Notes: generated from the sequence alone by a model not told the origin. A stretch of 8,573 bases of DNA from CAYXDR01 sp046498185 (GCA_046498185.1 JAWOBE010000059.1:1-8573); one strand, 5' to 3'. Positions 1 through 4,806 are shown, numbered from the stretch's first letter. Numbers and translations: made by a program.

Positions 1-122
1 AACAGATCCCTCGCCCTGATGGCAACCGGACCCATGAGCACCCGTTTACGATACTTCGGAATCCAGATTAGGTGCACTTTCAAATCCGTCTTTGTATGAG
101 CTCCGAGTCTGTAAAGTCGCAT
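1..122 (-). CDS. tnpA: IS200/IS605-family Y1 transposase TnpA, N-terminal part (runs off left edge)
   Basis: Forty codons are visible, starting MRLYRLGAHTKTDLKVHLIW and continuing IPKYRKRVLMGPVAIRARDL. This is the characteristic N-terminus of the single-stranded-DNA transposase of IS200/IS605 elements: basic, with the 'KYRKRVL' strand before the HUH motif. The HUH histidines and the catalytic tyrosine lie beyond the window edge, so activity cannot be judged. The ATG at 120-122 is the family's usual start. No good Shine-Dalgarno precedes it, which is common where the left-end hairpin restrains translation. The left end of the element with its hairpin lies directly upstream at 146-176. TnpA cuts and rejoins single strands at subterminal hairpins. 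Confidence 0.85.
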   Translation of the reverse strand, partial: MRLYRLGAHTKTDLKVHLIWIPKYRKRVLMGPVAIRARDL

Positions 123-145
123 AGCGACAATTTATAAACTTTTCT

Positions 146-176
146 TCGCCTAAAGGCGAGGGGTTTCCACCATCCC
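146..176 (-). repeat. IS200/IS605 left-end hairpins
   Basis: TCGCC (146-150) pairs with GGCGA (155-159) across a TAAA loop, followed by GGGG (160-163) and CCCC (173-176) around a pyrimidine-rich loop. This lies just upstream of the tnpA start, where the transposase-binding left-end hairpin of this IS family sits. The exact element boundary cannot be set without the target site; it probably lies a little beyond position 176. Confidence 0.6.
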
Positions 177-404
177 CGAAACGGACACTAAAGATCCACG
201 CATTATGCAAGCAAGTACTGCAGTCGTGAAAGTCGAGATGTGAGGGGTCGACGAGCGATGGGTTTTCTCGCTTACTATCGACTCTTTTCCACTCGCTACT
301 CATTACTGCCTTTTGTGAAATTGCTCCCGGTTATTCAGCATATAAATCAACATTTTCCCCATTTCATCATGATTGGCTCATAAAATTAACAGGGTTGACT
401 CAAT
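177..404. other. Stretch without a recognisable gene, beside the IS end
   Basis: A minus-strand frame starting at 303 is open into the IS, but its last part is only the tnpA sequence read in another frame. The first 45 or so residues (MSSEWKRVDSKRENPS...) match nothing I know. It could be the start of a gene cut by the IS insertion or chance coding. The rest (304-404) is AT-rich and holds no ORF I would defend. Confidence 0.4.
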
Positions 405-938
405 TTAGCACCTAGCTATCGCTAATTCGGTTCCGCCTCCCCCCGCTCCACGGCTTCGCATCTCAGCGCTGATAACAGATAACGAATAACGAATAACTGA
501 GAACGATAACGCCGCCCCATGCCGTACGCATCTTGAGTCCTCGCGCGGAGACGCAAAGCCGCAAAGCACTACACACCCGCAGAGATAAGAGGCCAGATTT
601 ACGTCCGAACCTTTCTCCTCAAAACTGTCAACGTCGACAAATTTCGGGGGATTTGTTCCTGAAAGTGGTCTAGTGGTGGATTTGGCTAAGAAACTACCCA
701 GATGAACGCTAAGATCAGTAATTGTTTCCAGAGCATTCAAATAAACCCGTTGCCGTCTCGGCTGGTACGGATCTATTCGCCCCGTAACCATGGCGGTAAA
801 GTATCGTATCGCCACAATTCTGTTTTGTTTTTTGAGAACCCGCGAAACAACCTTGTGGAGATCCAACCATTTGTATGGAGAGCCCTTTAATGCCCGGTAA
901 TACAGGTTAAAACCGTCCACATAAACAATCGTACGCAA
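405..938 (-). pseudogene. NYN-domain (LabA/DUF88-like) RNase, C-terminally truncated
   Basis: The real protein part is about 119 residues, coded at 582-938. It begins RTIVYVDGFNLYYRALKGSP and ends ...EEKGSDVNLASYL. VDGFNL carries the first metal-binding Asp, and KGSDVNLA is the second acidic motif of the NYN (PIN-like) fold (PF01936). Family members continue with a SNDSD motif and reach roughly 200-250 residues. Here the frame instead enters low-quality sequence (CGCVVLCGFASPRED...) at about 581 and stops at 405. The third acidic motif is therefore missing and nuclease activity is unlikely. I chose the TTG at 936-938 because GGAG (945-948) lies 6 nt upstream and the family starts at this point; the frame is open further upstream. 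The junction coincides with a repeat-type sequence rich in 'TTTGCG', which suggests replacement of the 3' half rather than a point mutation. Confidence 0.8.
471..505. repeat. Heptanucleotide tandem repeat, 5 units (gataacg/aataacg type)
   Basis: Five phased 7-mers: gataaca, gataacg, aataacg, aataact, gagaacg, followed by ataacg. They lie in the degenerate tail of the NYN frame, so this tail is repeat DNA rather than protein-coding sequence. The period equals that of the longer array at 1854-1972. Confidence 0.75.
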
Positions 939-1052
939 TCTCTGCTCCAGAAAAGCAAAGGCCCCAAGGTCTCCCTCACGGCCTTTGAACCGATAGCATG
1001 CTACCGGTGGGTATTCTGTAAAAGATATAAACAGAAATAACCCTGCCGTCAA

Positions 1053-1455
1053 GAATTTTTTCAGGGCAGGCGGGTTTTCATGCCATTCGTTCCTCTTTAC
1101 CCGGCCTGTCTTTCGAACATGGACGCGCCACCAACACTTACACCCCCCGTGCGGGCCAGGTCAAAACTGCGTTTCGACACTCCAGAAAGCCGATTACGAC
1201 AACGACAACCGCTTCGCTGACAACAATAACATGTCGGGTATGGAAACCCGACCTACAGGGAAAATCAAATCTCTCATCGGGGAACCCTCGAATTCGAGGG
1301 CACCGGTGGTTCACCACTAACACTAACACGCGCCGCAGGCGCCACTAACACCAACACGCGCCGCAGGCGTATCCGCGCGACGGGTATCACCGCATCCACG
1401 ATCATCCGCCGAACGTCGCAAACGGAAAAACTTCGAGGAGATAAGAGGTATACCT
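1053..1455. other. 400-bp gene-free stretch dense in palindromes
   Basis: No convincing gene on either strand. The stretch holds a hairpin GTCGGGT(1233-1239)/ACCCGAC(1246-1252) with a 6-nt loop; a perfect 16-bp palindrome CCCTCGAATTCGAGGG (1285-1300) followed at once by CACCGGTG (1301-1308); the 28-bp repeat pair (1315-1370); and a 22-bp segment at 1399-1420 resembling part of the 103-bp element at 3863-3965. It reads as a patchwork of REP-like intergenic repeats. Confidence 0.65.
1315..1370. repeat. 28-bp direct tandem repeat, 2 copies
   Basis: Copies at 1315-1342 and 1343-1370 differ at two of 28 positions (t/c at unit position 10, c/t at 28). The unit is made of cactaacac, yaacacgcg and ccgcaggc blocks. 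Diverged relatives occur at 1129-1157 (caccaacacttacacc...) and at 4018-4056 (cgccgcaggc before cactaacaccaacac). Two contiguous copies without spacers are not a CRISPR. Confidence 0.8.
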
Positions 1456-1698
1456 TTACTCAGGAGATCCTGCTGAAGGGCTAGTTCTGCGTGTTGATTT
1501 CTCTGCCACCCGAATCAAAGACCGCAACGCTTCATTGACGGCTTCCTCAGTAGAGAACACTTCCGCCACATCCGGGCTCAGCAATACGAGATTGGTGCCT
1601 TTGCTGTATTCTTCAAAATATTTACCGCGGGTTCCCTTCCCAAGGTCTTCCCGTTTATACTCAGGACGGAGTTCACTGGACGCTTCATCCTTCCTCAT
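1456..1698 (-). CDS. Small antitoxin-like protein (RGKY...GTNLVLLSPDVAEVF family)
   Basis: Eighty residues beginning MRKDEASSELRPEY. The core RGKYFEEYSKGTNLVLL, then SPDVAEVFSTEEAVNEALRSL, matches a widespread family of small proteins (about 65-80 residues) usually annotated as hypothetical or as antitoxin-like because members often sit beside toxin genes. Residues 35-50 look like a short beta strand, and the NEALRSLIRVAE tail like an amphipathic helix. The ATG at 1696-1698 has AAGGG about 7 nt upstream. An upstream extension would only read the remnant of fucose synthase. No intact partner toxin adjoins it: downstream is repeat DNA and upstream is the fcl remnant, so it looks orphaned. The GC-rich tail RRTSPSAGSPE after residue 69 is not family-like and may come from a 3' rearrangement. 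The antitoxin role is inferred from family context. Confidence 0.65.
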   Translation of the reverse strand: MRKDEASSELRPEYKREDLGKGTRGKYFEEYSKGTNLVLLSPDVAEVFSTEEAVNEALRSLIRVAEKSTRRTSPSAGSPE

Positions 1699-1720
1699 AG
1701 ATAACCCTTTCTTCCCGGCT

Positions 1721-1846
1721 GAAATCGGCAGGGTAGGTGTCGTTTGCCATGATCCCCCCAACCCTGGCTGCAGCCAGAAAAACGTATTCGGGGTTTTGGT
1801 TTTGGATGAAGGTCCGGACAGAGTCTTGGTTGGTTAAGTCAATTTT
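1721..1846 (-). pseudogene. fcl: GDP-L-fucose synthase remnant (residues near 50-95 of the family)
   Basis: About 42 codons read KIDLTNQDSVRTFIQNQNPE then YVFLAAARVGGIMANDTYPADF. This is the conserved 'PEYVFLAAAxVGGIxANxTYPAxF' segment of the NADPH-dependent epimerase/reductase that turns GDP-4-keto-6-deoxymannose into GDP-L-fucose. The N-terminal Rossmann GxxGxxG segment is missing: the frame upstream is the heptamer array. After TYPADF the frame leaves the family immediately (SREERVIYEEG) and runs into the next small gene. It is truncated at both ends and non-functional. On the minus strand it lies downstream of the gmd remnant, the usual gmd-fcl operon order, so both probably derive from one operon. 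Confidence 0.8.
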
Positions 1847-1853
1847 TGTCAGC

Positions 1854-1972
1854 CGTAAGACGCAAGGCGTAAGGCGTGAAGCGTAAATCGTGAAGCGTAA
1901 ATCGTGAAGTGTAAATCGTGAAGCGTAAATCGTGAAGCGTGAAGCGTAAGTCGTGAAGCGTGAAGCCTGAAG
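1854..1972. repeat. Heptanucleotide array, 17 phased units (cgtgaag / cgtaaat)
   Basis: Seventeen 7-mers in unbroken phase over exactly 119 bp. The units are cgtgaag and cgtaaat with variants cgtaagg, cgcaagg, cgtaaga, tgtaaat, cgtaagt and cctgaag. In the middle (1875-1930) the two types alternate, giving a 14-bp higher-order repeat. It lies between the gmd and fcl remnants. Read through on the minus strand it encodes a meaningless ASRFTIY-type repeat. It resembles the short tandem heptamer repeats described from cyanobacterial intergenic DNA and seen in other bacterial genomes; no function is evident. Confidence 0.9.
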
Positions 1973-1977
1973 CGGGA

Positions 1978-2034
1978 TTTCACGTTTCACGATCCTATTC
2001 CCTCCATTTCACGGCTCACATTTTACGCCTCACG
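1978..2034. repeat. Heptamers in inverted orientation facing the 17-unit array
   Basis: Two units tttcacg (1978-1991), a 15-nt spacer, then tttcacg, gctcaca, ttttacg, cctcacg (2007-2034). These are reverse complements of the cgtgaaa/cgtaaaa-type heptamers in the adjacent array. Array and counter-array could fold into a long imperfect stem. The last unit ends 3 bp from the gmd stop codon (2038-2040). Confidence 0.75.
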
Positions 2035-2037
2035 AGC

Positions 2038-2256
2038 CTACTCATAAAAATTGCTAACCTCAAACCCATGATCGTTGCACAGCTTGTCTTTTGCGGTAAG
2101 GGTTAAATCATGGGAGACCATTTCATGAACAAGCTCCTCGAAACTGATCTTTGGCTCCCAGCCCAATTTTTGCTTCGCTTTTGCAGGGTCTCCGAGTAAT
2201 GACTCCACCTCCGTAGGTCTGAAATACCTGGGGTCTACCCGCACTATAAGACGGCC
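2038..2256 (-). pseudogene. gmd: GDP-mannose 4,6-dehydratase, C-terminal remnant
   Basis: About 72 codons: IVRVDPRYFRPTEVESLLGD followed by PAKAKQKLGWEPKISFEELV and ending ...DHGFEVSNFYE-stop (TAG, 2038-2040). This is the conserved C-terminus of Gmd, the NADP-dependent SDR enzyme that makes GDP-4-keto-6-deoxy-D-mannose, first step to GDP-fucose and GDP-rhamnose. The family is about 340-375 residues, so the Rossmann fold and the YxxxK catalytic site (the first four fifths) are gone. Upstream of about 2256 the open frame continues but no longer resembles Gmd. The fragment next upstream (2330-2413) belongs to a different enzyme. Its position ahead of the fcl remnant on the same strand fits a decayed gmd-fcl operon. 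Confidence 0.88.
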
Positions 2257-2329
2257 AGGTTTGATCTTATCAGAGAACCTCGTGACACTGCAGCCGTTCA
2301 ATTCATTGCTCAAATGGGAAAACCGGTTT

Positions 2330-2413
2330 TCATCCACCGAATCCACAGGCTGGGACAGGCACATCTGCCAGCCAGAGCTCACCGGTTTTGTAGGATTGGA
2401 GGATTTGTTTCAT
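2330..2413 (-). pseudogene. Bi-domain oxidoreductase, N-terminal remnant
   Basis: Twenty-seven codons: MKQILQSYKTGELWLADVPV, then PACGFGG and a TGA. The first 22 residues match the start of the large fusion enzymes that join a zinc-type medium-chain dehydrogenase domain to a Gfo/Idh/MocA domain (about 700 residues, usually in surface-polysaccharide loci), which continue 'VPVPACxxGGVLVRT'. Here the family sequence ends at PAC and a stop follows five codons later. The ATG at 2411-2413 has AAAGGA about 10 nt upstream, so the original start region survives. An internal piece of the same enzyme type lies at 3653-3861, but in the wrong order for a simple insertion. Confidence 0.65.
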
Positions 2414-2429
2414 GTATCAGGGTCCTTTT

Positions 2430-2457
2430 GAGTGAGGAGTGAGAAGTCAGGAGTGAG
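2430..2457. repeat. Short heptamer repeat, 4 units (gagtgag)
   Basis: gagtgag, gagtgag, aagtcag, gagtgag in phase, followed by G-runs and a T8 tract. This is the third 7-nt-period tract in the window. It lies immediately upstream (minus-strand sense) of the oxidoreductase N-terminal remnant. Confidence 0.6.
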
Positions 2458-2484
2458 GGGTTTGAGGGGGGCTTTTTTTTATTG

Positions 2485-2505
2485 ATGCTATCAGGCTGAT
2501 AGCAT
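2485..2505. promoter_or_regulatory. Perfect 10-bp-arm palindrome, operator-like
   Basis: ATGCTATCAG (2485-2494), one central G, then CTGATAGCAT (2496-2505). It overlaps the 3' end of the RelE-like remnant. No T-run follows it on either strand, so it is not an intrinsic terminator. Short symmetric elements of this size are typical binding sites of toxin-antitoxin repressors or other dimeric regulators; that role is inferred. Confidence 0.4.
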
Positions 2506-2512
2506 TAGTTCC

Positions 2513-2650
2513 CAAGTGAGCAGTAAACTTACGATCAGCAATCGGGATCATCACCTCATAAAATCTTTTTTCGTTTCCGGTCTTATTGCCGGCGCAAAGC
2601 AGAATTCCTCTTCGCTCGGTGTCAAACGCATAAAACGCTCTGATTAGCTC
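2513..2650 (-). pseudogene. RelE/ParE-like toxin, C-terminal remnant
   Basis: About 46 codons: ELIRAFYAFDTERRGILLCA followed by GNKTGNEKRFYEVMIPIADRKFTAHL. This corresponds to the C-terminal half of a RelE/ParE-superfamily family whose members read '..IRxxYAFDPRRxAILLxxGDKxGxxxRFYxxMIPxAD..' and have about 100-115 residues. The N-terminal half is absent: upstream of 2650 the frame passes into a 35-bp repeat (2674-2708) and reads non-family residues from an ATG at 2732-2734. After ...AHL the frame continues into palindromic and G-rich sequence. No antitoxin gene follows. It is probably inactive. Confidence 0.65.
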
Positions 2651-2673
2651 GGCCCAATACCCAACCCCCCAAC

Positions 2674-2708
2674 AACGACAATAAAGCAGGCCTGACCCCC
2701 AAATTTCA
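2674..2708. repeat. 35-bp dispersed repeat, copy A
   Basis: Begins aacgacaataaagcaggcct and ends gacccccaaatttca. It differs from copy B (3619-3653) at a single position (a/g before the aatttca end). Same orientation as copy B; together they bracket the PIN toxin-antitoxin pair. Such 'GGGGTCAGGCCT' motifs (on the opposite strand) recur as intergenic repeats in related-looking genomes. Confidence 0.85.
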
Positions 2709-2756
2709 ATGATATTGGTGTCACGATAATGCATTATTCATGTCATTCATTCCAAA

Positions 2757-3221
2757 TCATGTATCGCTATTCTTCCGGCCGGCTTCCACTGGATTCAGGA
2801 CGTTGATTTTACACAATTTGGCAATATTACAAAGCCTGTTATCCGCACATACGAAATACCAGTCTTTCGATTGCAAAATCCTGCAAGCGGCCAAATGAAG
2901 AGCATCCAAGGATCTTAAACCATACTCTTTAGCATATTCATTCATAAGTTGTTCTGCTTCATAAAGTACAGCTGTACCCAATAGTTCCTGGTTGAACTCG
3001 ATGAGCTGTTCATTGAACGAATCAATGACGACTTCCAGGTTTTTTTCAGATATATCTTTATTTCGATACCGTCGATAAATGCTGCTTAAGAACTCTATTC
3101 GGACAAGATCCAGAACCCACAGGTCATTATCTGGATCATTAACTATGTCTTCCACCATTTCTGAACCTTTTTCGACTTGAAAAAGCTTTACCAAAGCGGA
3201 AGTGTCGAAAAAGTATTTCAT
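2757..3221 (-). CDS. vapC: VapC-type PIN-domain toxin ribonuclease
   Basis: 154 residues with the full PIN signature: MKYFFDTSALVKLF (Asp6), the DLVRIEFLS segment (Glu43), LRSLDALHLAACR (Asp106) and FVCADNRL (Asp127). These four acidic residues bind the metal for cleavage of structured RNA, often tRNA in VapC toxins. The length is slightly above the usual 130-145. The ATG (3219-3221) overlaps the antitoxin stop by four bases (ATGA), and AGGA lies just upstream inside the antitoxin gene, so the two are translationally coupled. The C-terminal tail EAGRKNSDT is low in structure. It appears intact and functional and is among the best-preserved genes of the window, as expected if the antitoxin must be kept. 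The RNA target is unknown. Confidence 0.9.
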   Translation of the reverse strand: MKYFFDTSALVKLFQVEKGSEMVEDIVNDPDNDLWVLDLVRIEFLSSIYRRYRNKDISEKNLEVVIDSFNEQLIEFNQELLGTAVLYEAEQLMNEYAKEYGLRSLDALHLAACRILQSKDWYFVCADNRLCNIAKLCKINVLNPVEAGRKNSDT

Positions 3222-3433
3222 ATCCTGTCTTCTCGGTTAGTTACTATGTCTTCCGACAATGATACTTTGCACATAGACAAAATTTTGCGTGCTTTCAAAT
3301 AGGGGGCAGCATGCCGCTTTTTTCTATAAACAGTCTGCGCTTGTTTTAACAGGCGAATGTGGTTGTATATCATGGTCAGGGATTGAGGAGGCAGATCTTT
3401 AATCTCTTTTATTGTTTGTTCTTGTAAAGTCAT
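3218..3433 (-). CDS. vapB: Antitoxin partner of the PIN toxin (DUF2281/VapB-like)
   Basis: 71 residues from MTLQEQTIKEIKDLPPQSLT to ...SLSEDIVTNREDRI. The 'KEIxxLPPQxLxxxxxxIxxLK' first half and the acidic 'REDRI' end are typical of small VapB-like antitoxins encoded directly before PIN toxins. The N-terminal helices would bind DNA or dimerise, and the C-terminal segment would occupy the toxin's active-site groove. I chose the ATG at 3431-3433 because AAAGGAG (3439-3445) sits 5 nt upstream; a GTG eleven codons earlier has no such site. The stop overlaps the toxin start by 4 nt. Operons of this kind normally repress themselves, but I see no clear promoter or operator upstream. Confidence 0.85.
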   Translation of the reverse strand: MTLQEQTIKEIKDLPPQSLTMIYNHIRLLKQAQTVYRKKRHAAPYLKARKILSMCKVSLSEDIVTNREDRI

Positions 3434-3438
3434 ATAAA

Positions 3439-3445
3439 CTCCTTT
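3439..3445 (-). promoter_or_regulatory. Shine-Dalgarno of the antitoxin gene
   Basis: AAAGGAG on the minus strand, 5 nt before the ATG at 3431-3433. It decides the start in favour of the 71-residue form over a longer GTG start. Confidence 0.75.
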
Positions 3446-3480
3446 ATATTTGGAATAATTCAACACCCAGGATCCCCCTT

Positions 3481-3505
3481 AACGATAATAAAGCATGCCA
3501 GACCC
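3481..3505. repeat. Dispersed repeat, diverged partial copy C
   Basis: Begins aacgataataaagcatgcca, then gaccc. It matches the first 25 bp of the 35-bp repeats at 2674 and 3619 with a few substitutions, in the same orientation. It lies immediately upstream of the toxin-antitoxin pair. The following 3506-3618 is C-rich low-complexity DNA without a gene. Confidence 0.6.
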
Positions 3506-3618
3506 AAGCCATAAATCCATGACAAAATAATACCCCCAACAAAAACTTTTAGCAACCCAAATGAGGCCAACCCTATCCCAACACCCACCCCGTCTACTTA
3601 AAACTTAAAACTCCAAAT

Positions 3619-3653
3619 AACGACAATAAAGCAGGCCTGACCCCCGAATTTCA
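3619..3653. repeat. 35-bp dispersed repeat, copy B
   Basis: 34 of 35 positions identical to copy A (2674-2708), same orientation. Its right end (3653) coincides with the point where the oxidoreductase remnant stops resembling its family, so the repeat marks a recombination junction. Confidence 0.85.
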
Positions 3654-3861
3654 TTTTTCAAAGCCGGCAGGAGCACGGCCTTGGTGAAATTTCCGGCCCC
3701 GATAAACCCCGCCTCGATGCGTGCGGTTCCGGCTGCCGCATCCTTAACCCGGATCTGCCGGGCCGCCGGGCCGAGCTCCACAGGCAGATCCCCATACTTG
3801 AGCACAATCCCCAGATAAGGCTCGGCTGTCTTTCCCAGGATCAGTTCATAGGCGTTCTCTG
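3653..3861 (-). pseudogene. Bi-domain oxidoreductase, internal remnant (domain junction)
   Basis: About 69 codons: ENAYELILGKTAEPYLGIVL, KYGDLPVELGPAARQIRVKD, then ARIEAGFIGAGNFTKAVLLP and ALKN. The first part is the end of a zinc-type medium-chain dehydrogenase domain (AYELILG...PYLGIVLKY). The GFIGAGNF segment is the dinucleotide-binding start of a Gfo/Idh/MocA domain. This arrangement is specific to bi-domain oxidoreductases of polysaccharide loci. The piece has no start or stop of its own. On its 5' side it abuts the 103-bp inverted-repeat element (3863-3965), and on its 3' side the 35-bp repeat B (ending 3653). The N-terminus of the same enzyme type lies at 2330-2413, downstream of this piece on the minus strand, so the gene has been scrambled rather than split by one insertion. 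Confidence 0.75.
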
Positions 3862-3862
3862 A

Positions 3863-3965
3863 TAGGAGGGAGCTCCCGCTCCCGACCCTCACGTCCGGGG
3901 ACGGCCAACGCCTTACCTCCGATCATCCACCAACCGTCGCGATCGCGACGAGGACGTCCCTCCTA
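3863..3965. repeat. 103-bp MITE-like element with terminal inverted repeats
   Basis: Left end TAGGAGGGA (3863-3871) is the exact inverse of right end TCCCTCCTA (3957-3965); a few further bases pair with offsets (gctcc / ggacg). Inside lies a perfect 16-bp palindrome CGTCGCGATCGCGACG (3935-3950), which contains the octamer GCGATCGC. No ORF is carried. A piece around 3921-3942 (gatcatccaccaaccgtcgc) recurs diverged at 1399-1420. It looks like a non-autonomous mobile or REP-type element; no target-site duplication is obvious. Confidence 0.6.
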
Positions 3966-4289
3966 CAGATTCTGAACTCCTTCAGGAGAAAATTTGGAAT
4001 TATGAATTTGGGAATCCCACGCCGCAGGCACCACTAACACCAACACTTACACCGCCGATCTGCGGCGTCTCCGCACGATGCCAAATCCCTCTGCTATTCC
4101 GAAATCGATAGCTGGCTGAATGCACGTTTCAAGGCAAGCCTGCACAATAAATAATGCAGATCTTCATCTTCTCGGCAAGGTGCAATGGGTGTTCATGTTC
4201 CCCTTTGATTTCTAAAACCCTTTTGGTAATAAGATCTTATCCCTAAAATAATGCTTAATCGAACGGAAGCTTCCATTATGGTACGCTGA
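3966..4289. other. Gene-free stretch with repeat debris
   Basis: No gene recognised. 4018-4056 carries a relative of the 28-bp repeats at 1315-1370. CGCCG/CGGCG forms a small hairpin (about 4053-4067). The rest to 4289 shows only short frames without family resemblance. Confidence 0.5.
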
Positions 4290-4317
4290 TTGCAAAACTT
4301 AAAAGTTTCTCTATTAT
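4290..4317 (+). promoter_or_regulatory. Candidate sigma70 promoter with inverted repeat in the spacer
   Basis: TTGCAA (4290-4295), 16 nt, TATTAT (4312-4317). An inverted repeat AAACTT-AA-AAGTTT (4295-4308) fills the spacer, where a bound dimer would block polymerase. It lies 26 nt before the ATG at 4343. The local AT-richness makes chance matches possible. Confidence 0.4.
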
Positions 4318-4342
4318 ATTCAATACCAAGGAAAATTTCCGT

Positions 4343-4522
4343 ATGAATCTTGACCTTAAAAAGTTGCAACAAATCGTTCGCGAACGGAACGAGATAACAA
4401 TTTCCGCTCTTGAATGCGCATCGTTCGTTCTGGATCGGGCCCGCCAGATTCCCGATCATAAACCCCAGGAACTCATGCTTGAATTGGTAAAAACCCTGAT
4501 CTCACCTGACCCGGAGCAATAA
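4343..4522 (+). CDS. Hypothetical 59-residue protein
   Basis: Reads MNLDLKKLQQIVRERNEITI, SALECASFVLDRARQIPDHK, PQELMLELVKTLISPDPEQ, then TAA. I do not recognise the family. It is predicted almost wholly helical, with two amphipathic stretches (residues 3-34 and 41-54) separated by the loop PDHKP, and could dimerise. Support for it being real: normal codon use, a candidate promoter at 4290-4317, AAGGA about 10 nt before the ATG, and no stronger frame over it. The opposite-strand frame covering the same bases has no family resemblance. The size and the inverted repeat in its promoter would suit a small regulator or orphan antitoxin, but that is a guess. It could also be the remnant of a longer gene. 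Confidence 0.45.
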   Translation: MNLDLKKLQQIVRERNEITISALECASFVLDRARQIPDHKPQELMLELVKTLISPDPEQ

Positions 4523-4596
4523 AACCGCACATGCCCTCAGGAAGTCTCCGTCGGCCCACAAAAGTCGGCTCTTCCAGCGGCTGCTGCGCCCCTGTC

Positions 4597-4689
4597 AAGC
4601 GCAACCGACAACCCCCGCTTGGCCCTTTCCTCCCCGTGCACCAACCGTATCTCTTTCGGCAGCTCACCCATACCCCTCACCCACTCAAC
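4597..4689 (-). pseudogene. Fragment of an MBL-fold RNA exonuclease (RMMBL region)
   Basis: About 31 codons: VEWVRGMGELPKEIRLVHGE followed by ERAKRGLSVAL. This matches the C-terminal 'xxWxxxMxxxPxxIxLVHGExxAxxxLxxxL' segment of metallo-beta-lactamase-fold RNA-processing exonucleases, including the conserved HGE. In intact proteins it follows an S-A-H-A-D motif; here the preceding residues read CGHQG, which fits decay or rearrangement. Metal-binding HxHxDH and the rest of the roughly 450-residue protein are absent. Flanks on both sides are GC-rich, repeat-like sequence. The match is short, so confidence is moderate. Confidence 0.45.
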
Positions 4690-4806
4690 CCCCTGATGGC
4701 CACACAAACTCCCCCACTTGTGGCCGGGGGATTTTAACCTGGCCATCGGGGCCTATATGTCCTTTGGTCCCTCATTCCGCCTCTAATCTGCGTCAATCTG
4801 CGCCTG

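Noticed and set aside
46..303. Minus-strand frame of 85 residues over the IS end
   Set aside because: Its second half is the tnpA start region and left-end hairpin in another frame, and the first half has no recognisable family.
1192..1230. Run of AAC/GAC codons (DYDNDNRFADNNN) resembling a diversity-generating-retroelement variable or template region
   Set aside because: No reverse transcriptase, Avd, second adenine-differing copy or C-type lectin frame is nearby, and the frame has no protein context. It fits better as repeat-derived 'gacaac' DNA.
1315..1370. Two 28-bp repeats as a possible mini-CRISPR
   Set aside because: The copies are directly adjacent with no spacer, and there are no cas genes.
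1854..1972. Heptamer array as a CRISPR or as a coding ASRFTIY repeat protein
   Set aside because: Units are only 7 bp without spacers. The translated repeat arises from frame cycling of 7-mers and is fused to a fragment of fcl, so it is not a protein.
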